A stretch of 64,000 nt of DNA, from contig JAOYRU010000067.1 in the NCBI GenBank assembly GCA_026315105.1, positions 1 through 64,000 on the forward strand. Reading direction: 5' to 3'. Both the position numbers and the translations under genes were made by a program. Under the pieces are notes generated by a model. It was not told the DNA's origin and made no database searches. It worked only from the letters and a program-made list of their open reading frames with translations. Origin of the DNA: Locusta migratoria (taxonomy: Eukaryota; Arthropoda; Insecta; Orthoptera; Acrididae). The number at the start of each line of letters is the position of its first letter. Within the stretch, counting starts at the first letter, position 1. This document shows positions 33,865 through 43,086 of this stretch, one piece after another.

Positions 33865-34343
33865 TGACGTCGTTGTGCTTGATTTTCCACTGCTTCCATG
33901 CGTGCAGAGTCGTTTGTTATTGACTTCGATGACTTCATCTGACGCCACGCTGACGCTAGGAAAAAGCCTCTTTTATCACTGCACAGGGCAAATGGCTTGC
34001 AGAGAACGATGCACAAGAGAGAATAGAGTGTTGACTGCGTAAGTGGCTGAATCCAGCAGATACCCATGATAATGCAATCGAATTAGACACATGCAAATTA
34101 AACACTGGGCTGTTATCGACTGCACGCTAAAATAAACAAAACGTTAGTGTTCAGTGTAGTGGCGTTTTCAGGGACATCTGGCGGACGACGGCGCAGATGA
34201 GCTGCATTGCCTTCTGGACAGAACTGGAGCGCAGCATCATGGAGCCAGAAAAGACAGCGGTTTACTTGTGAGCCGCCAGTTTAGCGGAAAAGCACCACCA
34301 AAGTTGCCACTACATGTCTGTCAATGGAGGAAGAGAAAATTTT

Positions 34344-34425
34344 CGCAGTCGGCAGGACTCGAACCTACGCTCCCAGAGGGAATCTGATTTCAAGTCAGAC
34401 GCCTTAACCACTCGGCCACGACTGC
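34344..34425 (-). tRNA. Trnas-uga: tRNA-Ser (UGA)
   Basis: Ser copy 41, canonical. Confidence 0.95.
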
Positions 34426-34638
34426 GGTGGAGCAAAGTTTTCTATAAAACTTGCCTAGTGTTCATAAGGTGAGGCCAAGATGCAGCTTGTGAATAAGTAC
34501 TGTGTTTCGCTTGCTTGTCTAGTGTAGAACTAGACACGCAGAAACAGCTACAGGAGGGTGTCAAGTTTTTTCTCAGTTGTAGGGACGGTAACACGGTCGC
34601 AGGGTAATGCCACTGTCGATGGCTTAAAAAGAAACGTA

Positions 34639-34711
34639 TGCCGAAACCCGGGATCGAACCAGTGACCTTTAGATCTTCAGTCTAACGCTCTCCCAACTGA
34701 GCTATTTCGGC
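34639..34711 (-). tRNA. Trnaf-gaa: tRNA-Phe (GAA), A49 class
   Basis: Phe copy 42. A49·G65 mismatch; A73. Confidence 0.92.
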
Positions 34712-35190
34712 TGACGTCGTTGTGCTTGATTTTCCACTGCTTCCATGCGTGCAGAGTCGTTTGTTATTGACTTCGATGACTTCATCTGACGCCACGCTGA
34801 CGCTAGGAAAAAGCCTCTTTTATCACTGCACAGGGCAAATGGCTTGCAGAGAACGATGCACAAGAGAGAATAGAGTGTTGACTGCGTAAGTGGCTGAATC
34901 CAGCAGATACCCATGATAATGCAATCGAATTAGACACATGCAAATTAAACACTGGGCTGTTATCGACTGCACGCTAAAATAAACAAAACGTTAGTGTTCA
35001 GTGTAGTGGCGTTTTCAGGGACATCTGGCGGACGACGGCGCAGATGAGCTGCATTGCCTTCTGGACAGAACTGGAGCGCAGCATCATGGAGCCAGAAAAG
35101 ACAGCGGTTTACTTGTGAGCCGCCAATTTAGCGGAAAAGCACCACCAAAGTTGCCACTACATGTCTGTCAATGGAGGAAGAGAAAATTTT

Positions 35191-35272
35191 CGCAGTCGGC
35201 AGGACTCGAACCTACGCTCCCAGAGGGAATCTGATTTCAAGTCAGACGCCTTAACCACTCGGCCACGACTGC
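35191..35272 (-). tRNA. Trnas-uga: tRNA-Ser (UGA)
   Basis: Ser copy 42, canonical. Confidence 0.95.
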
Positions 35273-35485
35273 GGTGGAGCAAAGTTTTCTATAAAACTTG
35301 CCTAGTGTTCATAAGGTGAGGCCAAGATGCAGCTTGTGAATAAGTACTGTGTTTCGCTTGCTTGTCTAGTGTAGAACTAGACACGCAGAAACAGCTACAG
35401 GAGGGTGTCAAGTTTTTTCTCAGTTGTAGGGACGGTAACACGGTCGCAGGGTAATGCCACTGTCGATGGCTTAAAAAGAAACGTA

Positions 35486-35558
35486 TGCCGAAACCCGGGA
35501 TCGAACCAGTGACCTTTAGATCTTCAGTCTAACGCTCTCCCAACTGAGCTATTTCGGC
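35486..35558 (-). tRNA. Trnaf-gaa: tRNA-Phe (GAA), A49 class
   Basis: Phe copy 43. A49·G65 mismatch; A73. Confidence 0.92.
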
Positions 35559-36037
35559 TGACGTCGTTGTGCTTGATTTTCCACTGCTTCCATGCGTGCA
35601 GAGTCGTTTGTTATTGACTTCGATGACTTCATCTGACGCCACGCTGACGCTAGGAAAAAGCCTCTTTTATCACTGCACAGGGCAAATGGCTTGCAGAGAA
35701 CGATGCACAAGAGAGAATAGAGTGTTGACTGCGTAAGTGGCTGAATCCAGCAGATACCCATGATAATGCAATCGAATTAGACACATGCAAATTAAACACT
35801 GGGCTGTTATCGACTGCACGCTAAAATAAACAAAACGTTAGTGTTCAGTGTAGTGGCGTTTTCAGGGACATCTGGCGGACGACGGCGCAGATGAGCTGCA
35901 TTGCCTTCTGGACAGAACTGGAGCGCAGCATCATGGAGCCAGAAAAGACAGCGGTTTACTTGTGAGCCGCCAATTTAGCGGAAAAGCACCACCAAAGTTG
36001 CCACTACACGTCTGTCAATGGAGGAAGAGAAAATTTT

Positions 36038-36119
36038 CGCAGTCGGCAGGACTCGAACCTACGCTCCCAGAGGGAATCTGATTTCAAGTCAGACGCCTTA
36101 ACCACTCGGCCACGACTGC
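36038..36119 (-). tRNA. Trnas-uga: tRNA-Ser (UGA), TATC upstream
   Basis: Ser copy 43. Gene canonical; upstream TATAG is TATCG. Confidence 0.95.
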
Positions 36120-36336
36120 GGTGGAGCAAAGCTTTCGATAAAACTTGCCTAGTGTTCACGAGGTGAGGCCAAGATGCGGCTTGAGAATAAGTACTGTGTT
36201 TCGCTTGCTGGCTTGTTTGGTGTACAACTAGACACGCAGAAACAGCTACAGGAGGGTGTCAAGTTTGTTCTCAGTTGTAGGGACGGTAACACGGTCGCAG
36301 GGTAATGCCACTGTCGATGGCTTAAAAAGAAACGTA

Positions 36337-36409
36337 TGCCGAAACCCGGGATCGAACCAGTGACCTTTAGATCTTCAGTCTAACGCTCTCCCAACTGAGC
36401 TATTTCGGC
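36337..36409 (-). tRNA. Trnaf-gaa: tRNA-Phe (GAA), A49 class
   Basis: Phe copy 44. A49·G65 mismatch; A73. Its unit partner tRNA-Ser is split by the LINE. Confidence 0.92.
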
Positions 36410-36888
36410 TGACGTCGTTGTGCTTGCTTTTCCACTGCTTCCATGCGTGCAGAGTCGTTTGTTATTGACTTCGATGACTTCATCTGACGCCACGCTGACG
36501 CTAGGAAAAAGCCTCTTTTATCACTGCACAGGGCAAATGGCTTGCAGAGAACGATGCACAAGAGAGAATAGAGTGTTGACTGCGTAAGTGGCTGAATCCA
36601 GCAGATACCCATGATAATGCAATCGAATTAGACACATGCAAATTAAACACTGGGCTGTTATCGACTGCACGCTAAAATAAACAAAACGTTAGTGTTCAGT
36701 GTAGTGGCGTTTTCAGGGACATCTGGCGGACGACGGCGCAGATGAGCTGCATTGCCTTCTGGACAGAACTGGAGCGCAGCATCATGGAGCCAGAAAAGAC
36801 AGCGGTTTACTTGTGAGCCGCCAGCTTAGCGGAAAAGCACCACCAAAGTTGCCACTACATGTCTGTCAATGGAGGAAGAGAAAATTTT

Positions 36889-36904
36889 CGCAGTCGGCAG
36901 GACT
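36889..36904 (-). pseudogene. Trnas-uga: tRNA-Ser copy 44, 3' fragment
   Basis: This is the 3' acceptor strand and 3' T-stem strand with G73, followed by the TTTT terminator. It is separated from the rest of the gene by the LINE, so no functional tRNA can be made. Confidence 0.9.
36901..36904. repeat. Target-site duplication, 3' side of the LINE
   Basis: GACT is the last target sequence before the T-run; it reappears at 42252-42255. T36904 could belong to the poly(A) tract instead, so the duplication is 3 or 4 bp. Confidence 0.7.
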
Positions 36905-36926
36905 TTTTTTTTTTTTTTTTTTTTTT
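36905..36926 (-). repeat. Poly(A) tail of the LINE
   Basis: A run of T on the plus strand (22, or 23 counting T36904) is the A tail of the minus-strand element. It directly abuts the tRNA-Ser target, as expected for target-primed reverse transcription. Confidence 0.9.
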
Positions 36927-37194
36927 ATCAGTTGTTAGTAATGTGCTGATCCATGTCTCATGTTTCATTTGTTGATATCGCAAGTGAATTTGCTGTTACA
37001 AGTTTTGTCTTCTGTAATATGTTAATTTAAAATTGTGAGTCCTTGTTTATCATTGTACATATTTGATGTCATAAGTTAAAATGTTCTCTTCATTAAAAGA
37101 AAATGATGCTTTTTTAATTTAGGCAGTTTTCAGCAACCGAGTGTCTTTGCTGGTTATATTCATAAAATCCTATTTAAAAATTTCCAGCCGATAT
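36927..37194 (-). other. LINE 3' UTR
   Basis: About 270 bp of A/T-rich sequence between the ORF2 stop and the poly(A) tract. No ORF, tRNA-derived tail or canonical AATAAA on the minus strand was seen. Confidence 0.75.
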
Positions 37195-40100
37195 TTAGCC
37201 GACACCTATTCGTTCAAATGTAATTTTCAGCATATTTCCATATTTTCTTTTATGATCCATATATTTTGTGGTTTTATGATACTCACATGTCAAATACACA
37301 ATAAATTCTACAATATTGTCAGTACCTAAATTGTCTACCACATAAGCCACGTATTTTCCTATTAGCCAGTGCACAGCGTTGTTTTTTGTTGCAGGGTAGT
37401 ATATTGTTTGCGGCCTACAAATTATCTCTGAAGAAATATATTCCGGGTTCGATCTCGTAAGGAGTGCAATATTTCTCCTTACCCATTTCCAGGAATCTAT
37501 GTGGCCCCCACAGGCGAATCTATGTTGAATTGTGTCAACTAAGTTGCATTTTGAACACAGATTGGTGTCACTTCGTCCCACTGCGTGTAACCTTTCATTC
37601 GTACTTACGACGTTGTTGACAACTTTGTACCATGCGGAAATTACATCTGAAGATAGACACTGAAGATTTATGTTTTTCCACACGGCTGCCCAGTTAACAT
37701 TCGGGTATTTATGTGCTACTTTATTAAGTCCCTCATTTTCCTTCCTTTCTTGTATAATTTCTCTTGCAGTTACATTTCTAGAGTGAGCCATGATTCCGCT
37801 GTGGTAGCTCGTTTCCAAGTAGTAAATTCTGATATGACGGAGTCGTGGGTTTATTTTTCTCACATCTATGGGTGGCTGCAGGCTTAGAGGCGTCAGACAT
37901 TGAAAGATCTTTGCTGTGATGCTGTCCGGGTATAACCTCAGAATGTGAGTCGTTCGTTTTATGAACAAAGCTGAGGCCTTGCTCCTAATATCTACGAGGC
38001 CAAGGCCTCCATTCTTCGGGTACAACACAGCTGTTTTGGCGGCTACTCTGAAAAATTCCCCTTTCCATAGAAAGTTGGTAGCAAGAGACATAATCTTCTT
38101 CGTTATCATTATTGGTGCGGGGTACACTTGTGCCGTATAATACGCAATGGAGAAGATGCAAGTATTGACAAATTTCGTCCGTTGTATCAAGTTCATGCTT
38201 CTGACGTTGTTCCCAATGGCGGACCCTTGAATTTTCCTCAGAGTATCCTTCCAGTTCATGGCAGTCGTTTTCAAAGGGCACGCGGTCAAAATAGTGCCCA
38301 ACGTTTTGTGTTTGACGACTTGCGGCGCCCACGGTATCCTTAGATGAGCCAGACCCCGAAGGTTCAAAAGTTTGCTTTTGTTAGCATTGGTGGTGGCTCC
38401 AGAAGCAAGACAGTAATGTCTCACAATTTCTTCTACTTTTGTTACGTCATCTTTGTTCCGAACTATAATTCCCACATCATCAGCATATGCCGTTACCGCT
38501 GTTTTCTGTCCATACAAGGTTATACCCATGAGTTTGGAATGAACTGTACGTAGGAAAGGCTCCAAGGCTATCATGAACAGGAACATAGAAAGTGGACTTC
38601 CTTGTGGGACACCTCGCCGGATTTGTAATTGCTTAGTGTCTTGACCGTTAACCACGATGTTAGCTTTAATATCGGTAGCTATATTTTTAATCATGTTAAT
38701 AAACCTGGGCAGGAAACCCATTTTCCTCATAGTTTGCAATAAATAACTATGATTCACACAGTCGAATGCTTTGAAAAAATCTATAAAAAGCAAGGCACAT
38801 TTAATATTTGTAGCGGCCGTCAGTGAAATTAAATCTCTATATTCAGAAATACTTTTAAAGATACTCCTACCCGCAACGCAGGACTGATGAGGACTGATAA
38901 TTTTTTGGGCAACAGAAAGAAGTTTGGTATTTATGATCCTGCAGATGATCTTGTAATCGGAATTTAATAATGAGATTGGGCGGTAGTTTTGTAAATCTTT
39001 TTTCCCAGTATTCTTTGGAACTAAAACAATTTTGCACTCTTTGAATTCAACTGGTATTAGTTTTCCGTCAAGAATTTCATTTGCAATGTCTGCCATTTTG
39101 TCCCCAATAAAACCCCAAAATCGTTTATAAAATTCAACCGGTATTCCATCTGGACCTGGAGATTTCTTCAGCGGAGAGGTGCATACAATTTGGTACAAGT
39201 CTTCGTTGCTAACAGGGGATAGGAGTCTTTCATTTTCTTCATCTGATAAGCAAGGTATAATGCTACTTAAGAAATTTTCTAGTGCTTCATCTTCAAGCTG
39301 ATTCTCCGAGTATAAGTCCTCATAATACCGAAAGATTTTGGTGGTGATCTCTTGTTGAGTTGTTAGAATTTGTCCATTCTCCGTTTCAATTTCTTGGATA
39401 AAGTTTGTCCGTCTGTTTCGTGCATGTCGTAATAGATGGTACAAGGATGCTGTTTCATCTTCAGAAACAGTTTTGGCTTTTGATTTGACTTGGAGACCTT
39501 CCAGTTGATTCCTTTTGAGAGTTAGCAGCTTCGCTTTAATTTTTTTGATATCTTCTATTCTAGCCGGTGACACACATGCGCGTTCATACAGTTGTCTCAG
39601 GACAGTATAATAGTATTCCATGGTATCCTTCAGTTCTCTATGTCTCCGTGTACTGAACTGCCGGAGAACCCTCCTTAGTTTGGGTTTAGCGTGCTTCGTC
39701 CACCAACCGAGTACCGTAGGATATCTTCCTACTGATCGTAGACATACTTCCCACGCTTCTTTAATTTCTCCTTCTAGGTCTTCTTCGCGTAATATGGAAA
39801 CATTTAAGCTCCACTGATACCTGAAACGTCGTGTTGGTTGTCGGCTTAGATTGAGACACGTGACAACAGTACTGTGATCGCTGAAGTAAACAGGTATGGT
39901 TTCAACTTTGAGAAGAGATCGTTCCAAGTTCGTTGACACGTAGACGCGATCTATTCTACTGCGTGAGGTAGCCGTCACGTATGTATACTCGACAGTAGAC
40001 GGTTTTAAGAGTTCACATGCATCTTTCAGTTGTAGGTCTTTAACTAACTGCTTGAGTTCAGGTGAGCCGTTAAAATTAGGTGTCTGATCCTTTCGATTGA

Positions 40101-40515
40101 TGACACAGTTAAAGTCACCACCTAACACCAGACTAGTTGGATTTTTCCGTAGCAAGTAAATTAATTCTTCTCTGAAAAACGAGGCCCTTTCCGAGCGATG
40201 AGAGCTACCTGATGGGGCATAAACATTAATAAAGGTAGTATCGAAAATTTTGGTGGATATTGCCCTCCCTGATTCGAGTCTCTCGACATCTTCATACGGA
40301 ATACCCTCTCTTAATAAAATGGCTGTTCCAACGTTTGAGATTGGGCAGACGTTTAAAATTTCATTGTAACCTGGGATCTGAAGGTCATTAGTCCATACTT
40401 CTTGTAAAAAGGCAATATCTGTCCCAGATTCACGTAAAAATTCCTTAAGAGAAGCTAGTTTCAACTGCGACGTAATTTTATTTATATTTATTGTGGCTAT
40501 GGAGTATGCTTGCAT
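37195..40515 (-). CDS. LINE ORF2 protein: APE endonuclease / reverse transcriptase
   Basis: This is the replication enzyme of the retrotransposon: it nicks the target DNA and copies the element RNA from the nick. I start it at the ATG at 40515 (1,106 aa). The GTG before it is in frame but is not a normal eukaryotic start, and an in-frame TAA lies at 40561-40563. The APE-type endonuclease spans about residues 5-225, with E39, Y99, GGDFN at 132-136, D189 and the SDH triad end at D213-H214, so it looks complete. The reverse transcriptase spans about 450-740: GPDG 454-457, NYRPISLL 510-517, catalytic D579, RGVPQGSP 634-641, and AYADD ending at D680. A GGLGLVDI motif follows in the C-terminal region. 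A CX2CX7HX3C zinc motif lies at 987-1002. The protein ends with a TAA stop and no frameshift is seen. Its usual partner is the ORF1 protein encoded upstream. I infer that it is potentially active. Confidence 0.95.
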   Translation of the reverse strand: MQAYSIATININKITSQLKLASLKEFLRESGTDIAFLQEVWTNDLQIPGYNEILNVCPISNVGTAILLREGIPYEDVERLESGRAISTKIFDTTFINVYAPSGSSHRSERASFFREELIYLLRKNPTSLVLGGDFNCVINRKDQTPNFNGSPELKQLVKDLQLKDACELLKPSTVEYTYVTATSRSRIDRVYVSTNLERSLLKVETIPVYFSDHSTVVTCLNLSRQPTRRFRYQWSLNVSILREEDLEGEIKEAWEVCLRSVGRYPTVLGWWTKHAKPKLRRVLRQFSTRRHRELKDTMEYYYTVLRQLYERACVSPARIEDIKKIKAKLLTLKRNQLEGLQVKSKAKTVSEDETASLYHLLRHARNRRTNFIQEIETENGQILTTQQEITTKIFRYYEDLYSENQLEDEALENFLSSIIPCLSDEENERLLSPVSNEDLYQIVCTSPLKKSPGPDGIPVEFYKRFWGFIGDKMADIANEILDGKLIPVEFKECKIVLVPKNTGKKDLQNYRPISLLNSDYKIICRIINTKLLSVAQKIISPHQSCVAGRSIFKSISEYRDLISLTAATNIKCALLFIDFFKAFDCVNHSYLLQTMRKMGFLPRFINMIKNIATDIKANIVVNGQDTKQLQIRRGVPQGSPLSMFLFMIALEPFLRTVHSKLMGITLYGQKTAVTAYADDVGIIVRNKDDVTKVEEIVRHYCLASGATTNANKSKLLNLRGLAHLRIPWAPQVVKHKTLGTILTACPLKTTAMNWKDTLRKIQGSAIGNNVRSMNLIQRTKFVNTCIFSIAYYTAQVYPAPIMITKKIMSLATNFLWKGEFFRVAAKTAVLYPKNGGLGLVDIRSKASALFIKRTTHILRLYPDSITAKIFQCLTPLSLQPPIDVRKINPRLRHIRIYYLETSYHSGIMAHSRNVTAREIIQERKENEGLNKVAHKYPNVNWAAVWKNINLQCLSSDVISAWYKVVNNVVSTNERLHAVGRSDTNLCSKCNLVDTIQHRFACGGHIDSWKWVRRNIALLTRSNPEYISSEIICRPQTIYYPATKNNAVHWLIGKYVAYVVDNLGTDNIVEFIVYLTCEYHKTTKYMDHKRKYGNMLKITFERIGVG

Positions 40516-40653
40516 CACGTCGCACTTAATCGTAAGAGGTGAACTGCAGCAAAGGAAGGGTTAAGCATGTGATACCATGGAAGGGTGACAAATGTTTTCC
40601 GTAAAAGTTCTTATCCTGAGTATACTGTATGACAATGAACACGGACATCGTGA

Positions 40654-42048
40654 CTAGTCTTTGCTATCTGGCGGGCGGGTATCGGCGGATTCCTTAGTAC
40701 GATTTCCGTGTTGATCTTCGTGGACAATTTCGTAACTGATGTTTTTGGGTTTCGAGTCTGCTTTCCCTGGTTTGGATTTTCCTGCATTGCGTGCTACAGA
40801 AAGATTCGGCTGCGGTTTCTGTTTGCGGCGAGTCTCGTGGGAGCTCGCGGTGGTCGTGATGCCGCCGCCGGCCAGTGCCAGTGCCGCAACTTGGCTGGCG
40901 TACGTGGTCGGCAGCTGGGCACACTCGTCCTGCTGCTTTCCTCCTGCCGCGGACTGCTGCGGAGGGACAGCGGGCAGCTCCTGTTTACCAGTGACGTCAG
41001 TGGGCAGCTCGCGCTGGGGCGGAAGTTGAACTTCGGGCACAGCGGCAGGGAGTGGTGTTATACTTTCTTGCTCTGCCACTGCGTGTGCCGTTTCTACCGG
41101 GCGATCCTCCTGAATTGCTTGTATTGCGGGATCAACCTGCATACTTGCGCATTCTACTACTTCTTCCGCAACTGCGGGTCTCGGTTTGCGCACAGCGTGA
41201 GCTTTCCGAGATGAATCCTCGTCGGAAAGATCATCACTGGGTTCCAAGGGTCGTTTCTTTTTTTGTGAGTCGTTGTCAAGTGAAACGGACTCGGAAACCG
41301 GTGGGACTGGTAAAGGTGGAAACTCGGTCCTCTCAGTTGATTGAATATCAGGTTTAGGCTGATTTACTTCAGCTTCTGCAGAATTACTAGTGGGTAATAC
41401 CTCATCCAGGGTTAGTTTTCGCCGCTGCGTTAGGTTATTTTTTAACACAAACACACGACGCGGACAGTCTTGCCGAAAGTGTCCTGATTCGTTGCAAACG
41501 TGGCAGGTAGGTGTCTGTCCCGTATATACAACGTGTGCCCTGCAACCATCTACGGTTATGTGAGACGGGATGTTAGTTTTAACTTCCATTTCCACCGACC
41601 TCACACCGTTAAAACATTGTAATTTGTACTGGGGCCCCCATCTTTCGTTAGTGATTTCTTTCACCTCTCCAAATTTTGCAAGTGCTTCTTTAATTTTATC
41701 GTTGTCAATTTCTATAGGCAGATTGAGAACACGAACAGTACGCAAATCTGTGTCAGCTCTTTTAATGGTGACCATACTTTTAGTGCCGTCTCTGTGCAAG
41801 AATTCAACTTTCTTTCCAAATTTACTACAAATTCTATCTACCATCACCGGGTCGAAAAACTTGATAAACACACAGTACTCGTCAGAATCGAGTTGAGTAG
41901 TATGGACAGAATCATCAGTGATGCCAATTACCTCGTATAGCCAGTCGTGTACTTCCAGGGCCGTGGGTTGCACTCGCCGGGACGACTTCTCGAAAACGAA
42001 AACCAGGTTATTCTTCCTTTTGCTTGCAGACATGTTTGCAGATGCCAT
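40654..42048 (-). CDS. LINE ORF1 protein: RRM-like, CCHC zinc-knuckle RNA-binding protein
   Basis: 464 aa, starting at the first ATG after the 5' UTR (ATG followed by G) and ending with TAG. Known ORF1 proteins of this type bind the element RNA to form the retrotransposition RNP. The N-terminal about 15-100 residues form a basic-to-mixed folded region. Residues about 103-165 (starting VRVLNLP, then KFGEVKEI) look like an RRM-type fold. A zinc knuckle follows with C182, C185, H190 and C195 (CX2CX4HX4C). The rest, from about residue 220, is rich in P, E, Q, S and K and is probably disordered. ORF1 and ORF2 are in the same frame, separated by 138 bp containing stops, so ORF2 is probably translated by reinitiation or internal entry. 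The zinc knuckle and RRM-like region fit a Tx1-like or related LINE; the RRM call is by eye. Confidence 0.9.
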   Translation of the reverse strand: MASANMSASKRKNNLVFVFEKSSRRVQPTALEVHDWLYEVIGITDDSVHTTQLDSDEYCVFIKFFDPVMVDRICSKFGKKVEFLHRDGTKSMVTIKRADTDLRTVRVLNLPIEIDNDKIKEALAKFGEVKEITNERWGPQYKLQCFNGVRSVEMEVKTNIPSHITVDGCRAHVVYTGQTPTCHVCNESGHFRQDCPRRVFVLKNNLTQRRKLTLDEVLPTSNSAEAEVNQPKPDIQSTERTEFPPLPVPPVSESVSLDNDSQKKKRPLEPSDDLSDEDSSRKAHAVRKPRPAVAEEVVECASMQVDPAIQAIQEDRPVETAHAVAEQESITPLPAAVPEVQLPPQRELPTDVTGKQELPAVPPQQSAAGGKQQDECAQLPTTYASQVAALALAGGGITTTASSHETRRKQKPQPNLSVARNAGKSKPGKADSKPKNISYEIVHEDQHGNRTKESADTRPPDSKD

Positions 42049-42251
42049 GGACTTCGGTCAACACCGAAAATCCGAGGGACGACGAAAATTCGCCGACGAA
42101 ACACAGAAACACAGAAAACACGAATATACAGTAAACGAATAACACTAACAACAGTAAACAGAACACACAAACAAGGTAGCGCTGGCGTAAACACTGACGG
42201 AGCGGAGCGGTAGCACAGACAACCGTACGCGACGACAGCTAAAGCCAGAAT
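42049..42251 (-). promoter_or_regulatory. LINE 5' UTR and presumed internal promoter region
   Basis: About 200 bp between the tRNA-Ser junction and the ORF1 start; CpG-containing and unrelated to the array unit. LINE promoters usually lie in the 5' UTR, so a Pol II promoter is expected here, but I see no diagnostic element. The first TTTT on the minus strand is at 42115-42118. Confidence 0.5.
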
Positions 42252-42314
42252 GACTCGAACCTACGCTCCCAGAGGGAATCTGATTTCAAGTCAGACGCCT
42301 TAACCACTCGGCCA
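42251..42314 (-). promoter_or_regulatory. tRNA-Ser A box and regenerated B box directly upstream of the LINE
   Basis: The 5' part of the broken tRNA-Ser keeps its A box (42303-42314). Because the target duplication restores AGTC, the B box at 42251-42261 reads GGTTCGAGTCA, differing from the intact gene only in the final base (A for C). A working Pol III promoter here would transcribe into the LINE 5' UTR and meet its first TTTT at 42115-42118. That activity is inferred. Confidence 0.5.
42252..42255. repeat. Target-site duplication, 5' side of the LINE
   Basis: This is the second copy of GACT, where the tRNA-Ser sequence resumes. The preceding base is T, while the uninterrupted gene has G, which sets the element boundary at 42251. 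Confidence 0.7.
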
Positions 42315-42321
42315 CGACTGC
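42252..42321 (-). pseudogene. Trnas-uga: tRNA-Ser copy 44, 5' fragment
   Basis: This is the 5' part of the gene: acceptor 5' strand, D arm, anticodon UGA, variable arm, T-stem 5' strand and most of the T loop including the duplicated AGTC. Both internal promoter boxes remain (see 42251-42314). Confidence 0.9.
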
Positions 42322-42534
42322 GGTGGAGCAAAGTTTTCTATAAAACTTGCCTAGTGTTCATAAGGTGAGGCCAAGATGCAGCTTGTGAATAAGTACTGTG
42401 TTTCGCTTGCTTGTCTAGTGTAGAACTAGACACGCAGAAACAGCTACAGGAGGGTGTCAAGTTTTTTCTCAATTGTAGGGACGGTAACACGGTCGCAGGG
42501 TAATGCCACTGTCGATGGCTTAAAAAGAAACGTA

Positions 42535-42607
42535 TGCCGAAACCCGGGATCGAACCAGGGACCTTTAGATCTTCAGTCTAACGCTCTCCCAACTGAGCTA
42601 TTTCGGC
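42535..42607 (-). tRNA. Trnaf-gaa: tRNA-Phe (GAA), canonical
   Basis: Phe copy 45. Fully paired; T5 terminator. The first tRNA-Phe right of the LINE. Confidence 0.96.
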
Positions 42608-43086
42608 TGACGTCGTTGTGCTTGCTTTTCCACTGCTTCCATGCGTGCAGAGTCGTTTGTTATTGACTTCGATGACTTCATCTGACGCCACGCTGACGCT
42701 AGGAAAAAGCCTCTTTTATAACTGCACAGGGCAAATGGCTTGCAGAGAACGATGCACAAGAGAGAATAGAGTGTTGACTGCGTAAGTGGCTGAATCCAGC
42801 AGATACCCATGATAATGCAATCGAATTAGACACATGCAAATTAAACACTGGGCTGTTATCGACTGCACGCTAAAATAAACAAAACGTTAGTGTTCAGTGT
42901 AGTGGCGTTTTCAGGGACATCTGGCGGACGACGGCGCAGATGAGCTGCATTGCCTTCTGGACAGAACTGGAGCGCAGCATCATGGAGCCAGAAAAGACAG
43001 CGGTTTACTTGTGAGCCGCCAGTTTAGCGGAAAAGCACCACCATAGTTGCCACTACATGTCTGTCAATGGAGGAAGAGAAAATTTT

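Larger units (their letters stand above)
1..36904 (-). repeat. Left tRNA-Phe/tRNA-Ser tandem array, copies 1-44
   Basis: Forty-four head-to-tail copies of a unit holding one tRNA-Phe(GAA) and one tRNA-Ser(UGA), all transcribed leftward. A standard unit is 847 bp: Phe 73, spacer A 479, Ser 82, spacer B 213. Copies 11, 13, 15, 17, 21, 23, 25, 29 and 32 are 836 bp; copies 34, 35, 37, 38, 39 and 43 are 851 bp. The copies differ by only a few scattered bases, so the array has been amplified or homogenised recently. Spacers A and B hold no convincing protein gene. Copy 1 is cut by the window edge, so the array continues to the left. Long tandem tRNA arrays are known in other eukaryotes, for example Entamoeba, but I do not know this Phe/Ser pair as a described array. 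Confidence 0.97.
36905..42251 (-). mobile_element. Full-length Tx1-like non-LTR retrotransposon (LINE) inserted in a tRNA-Ser gene
   Basis: A 5.35-kb element on the minus strand: about 200 bp 5' UTR, ORF1 (464 aa), 138-bp intergenic gap, ORF2 (1,106 aa), about 270 bp 3' UTR and a poly(A) tract. APE endonuclease followed by reverse transcriptase, with no RNase H seen, marks a non-LTR retrotransposon. The RT blocks (NYRPISLLNSDYK, the QSCVAGRSI stretch, AYADD) resemble the Tx1 group of the L1 superfamily. Both ORFs are open, and GACT is duplicated at the two ends, which indicates a recent insertion. The element interrupts copy 44's tRNA-Ser within the T loop / B box and shares that gene's orientation. 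It is the only non-array DNA in the window. Clade assignment is from motif recall, not from a tree. Confidence 0.93.

Noticed and set aside
1..36904. CRISPR array or bacterial repeat system
   Set aside because: The units are 847 bp with no short repeat/variable spacer pattern, and they encode eukaryotic-type tRNAs with Pol III signals.
37985..38332. ORFs of 65-168 codons overlapping the LINE coding region in other frames
   Set aside because: Shadows of ORF1 and ORF2; the retrotransposon proteins explain this DNA completely.
37195..40518. GTG at 40518 as the ORF2 start
   Set aside because: GTG is not a usual eukaryotic initiator and an ATG follows immediately at 40515.
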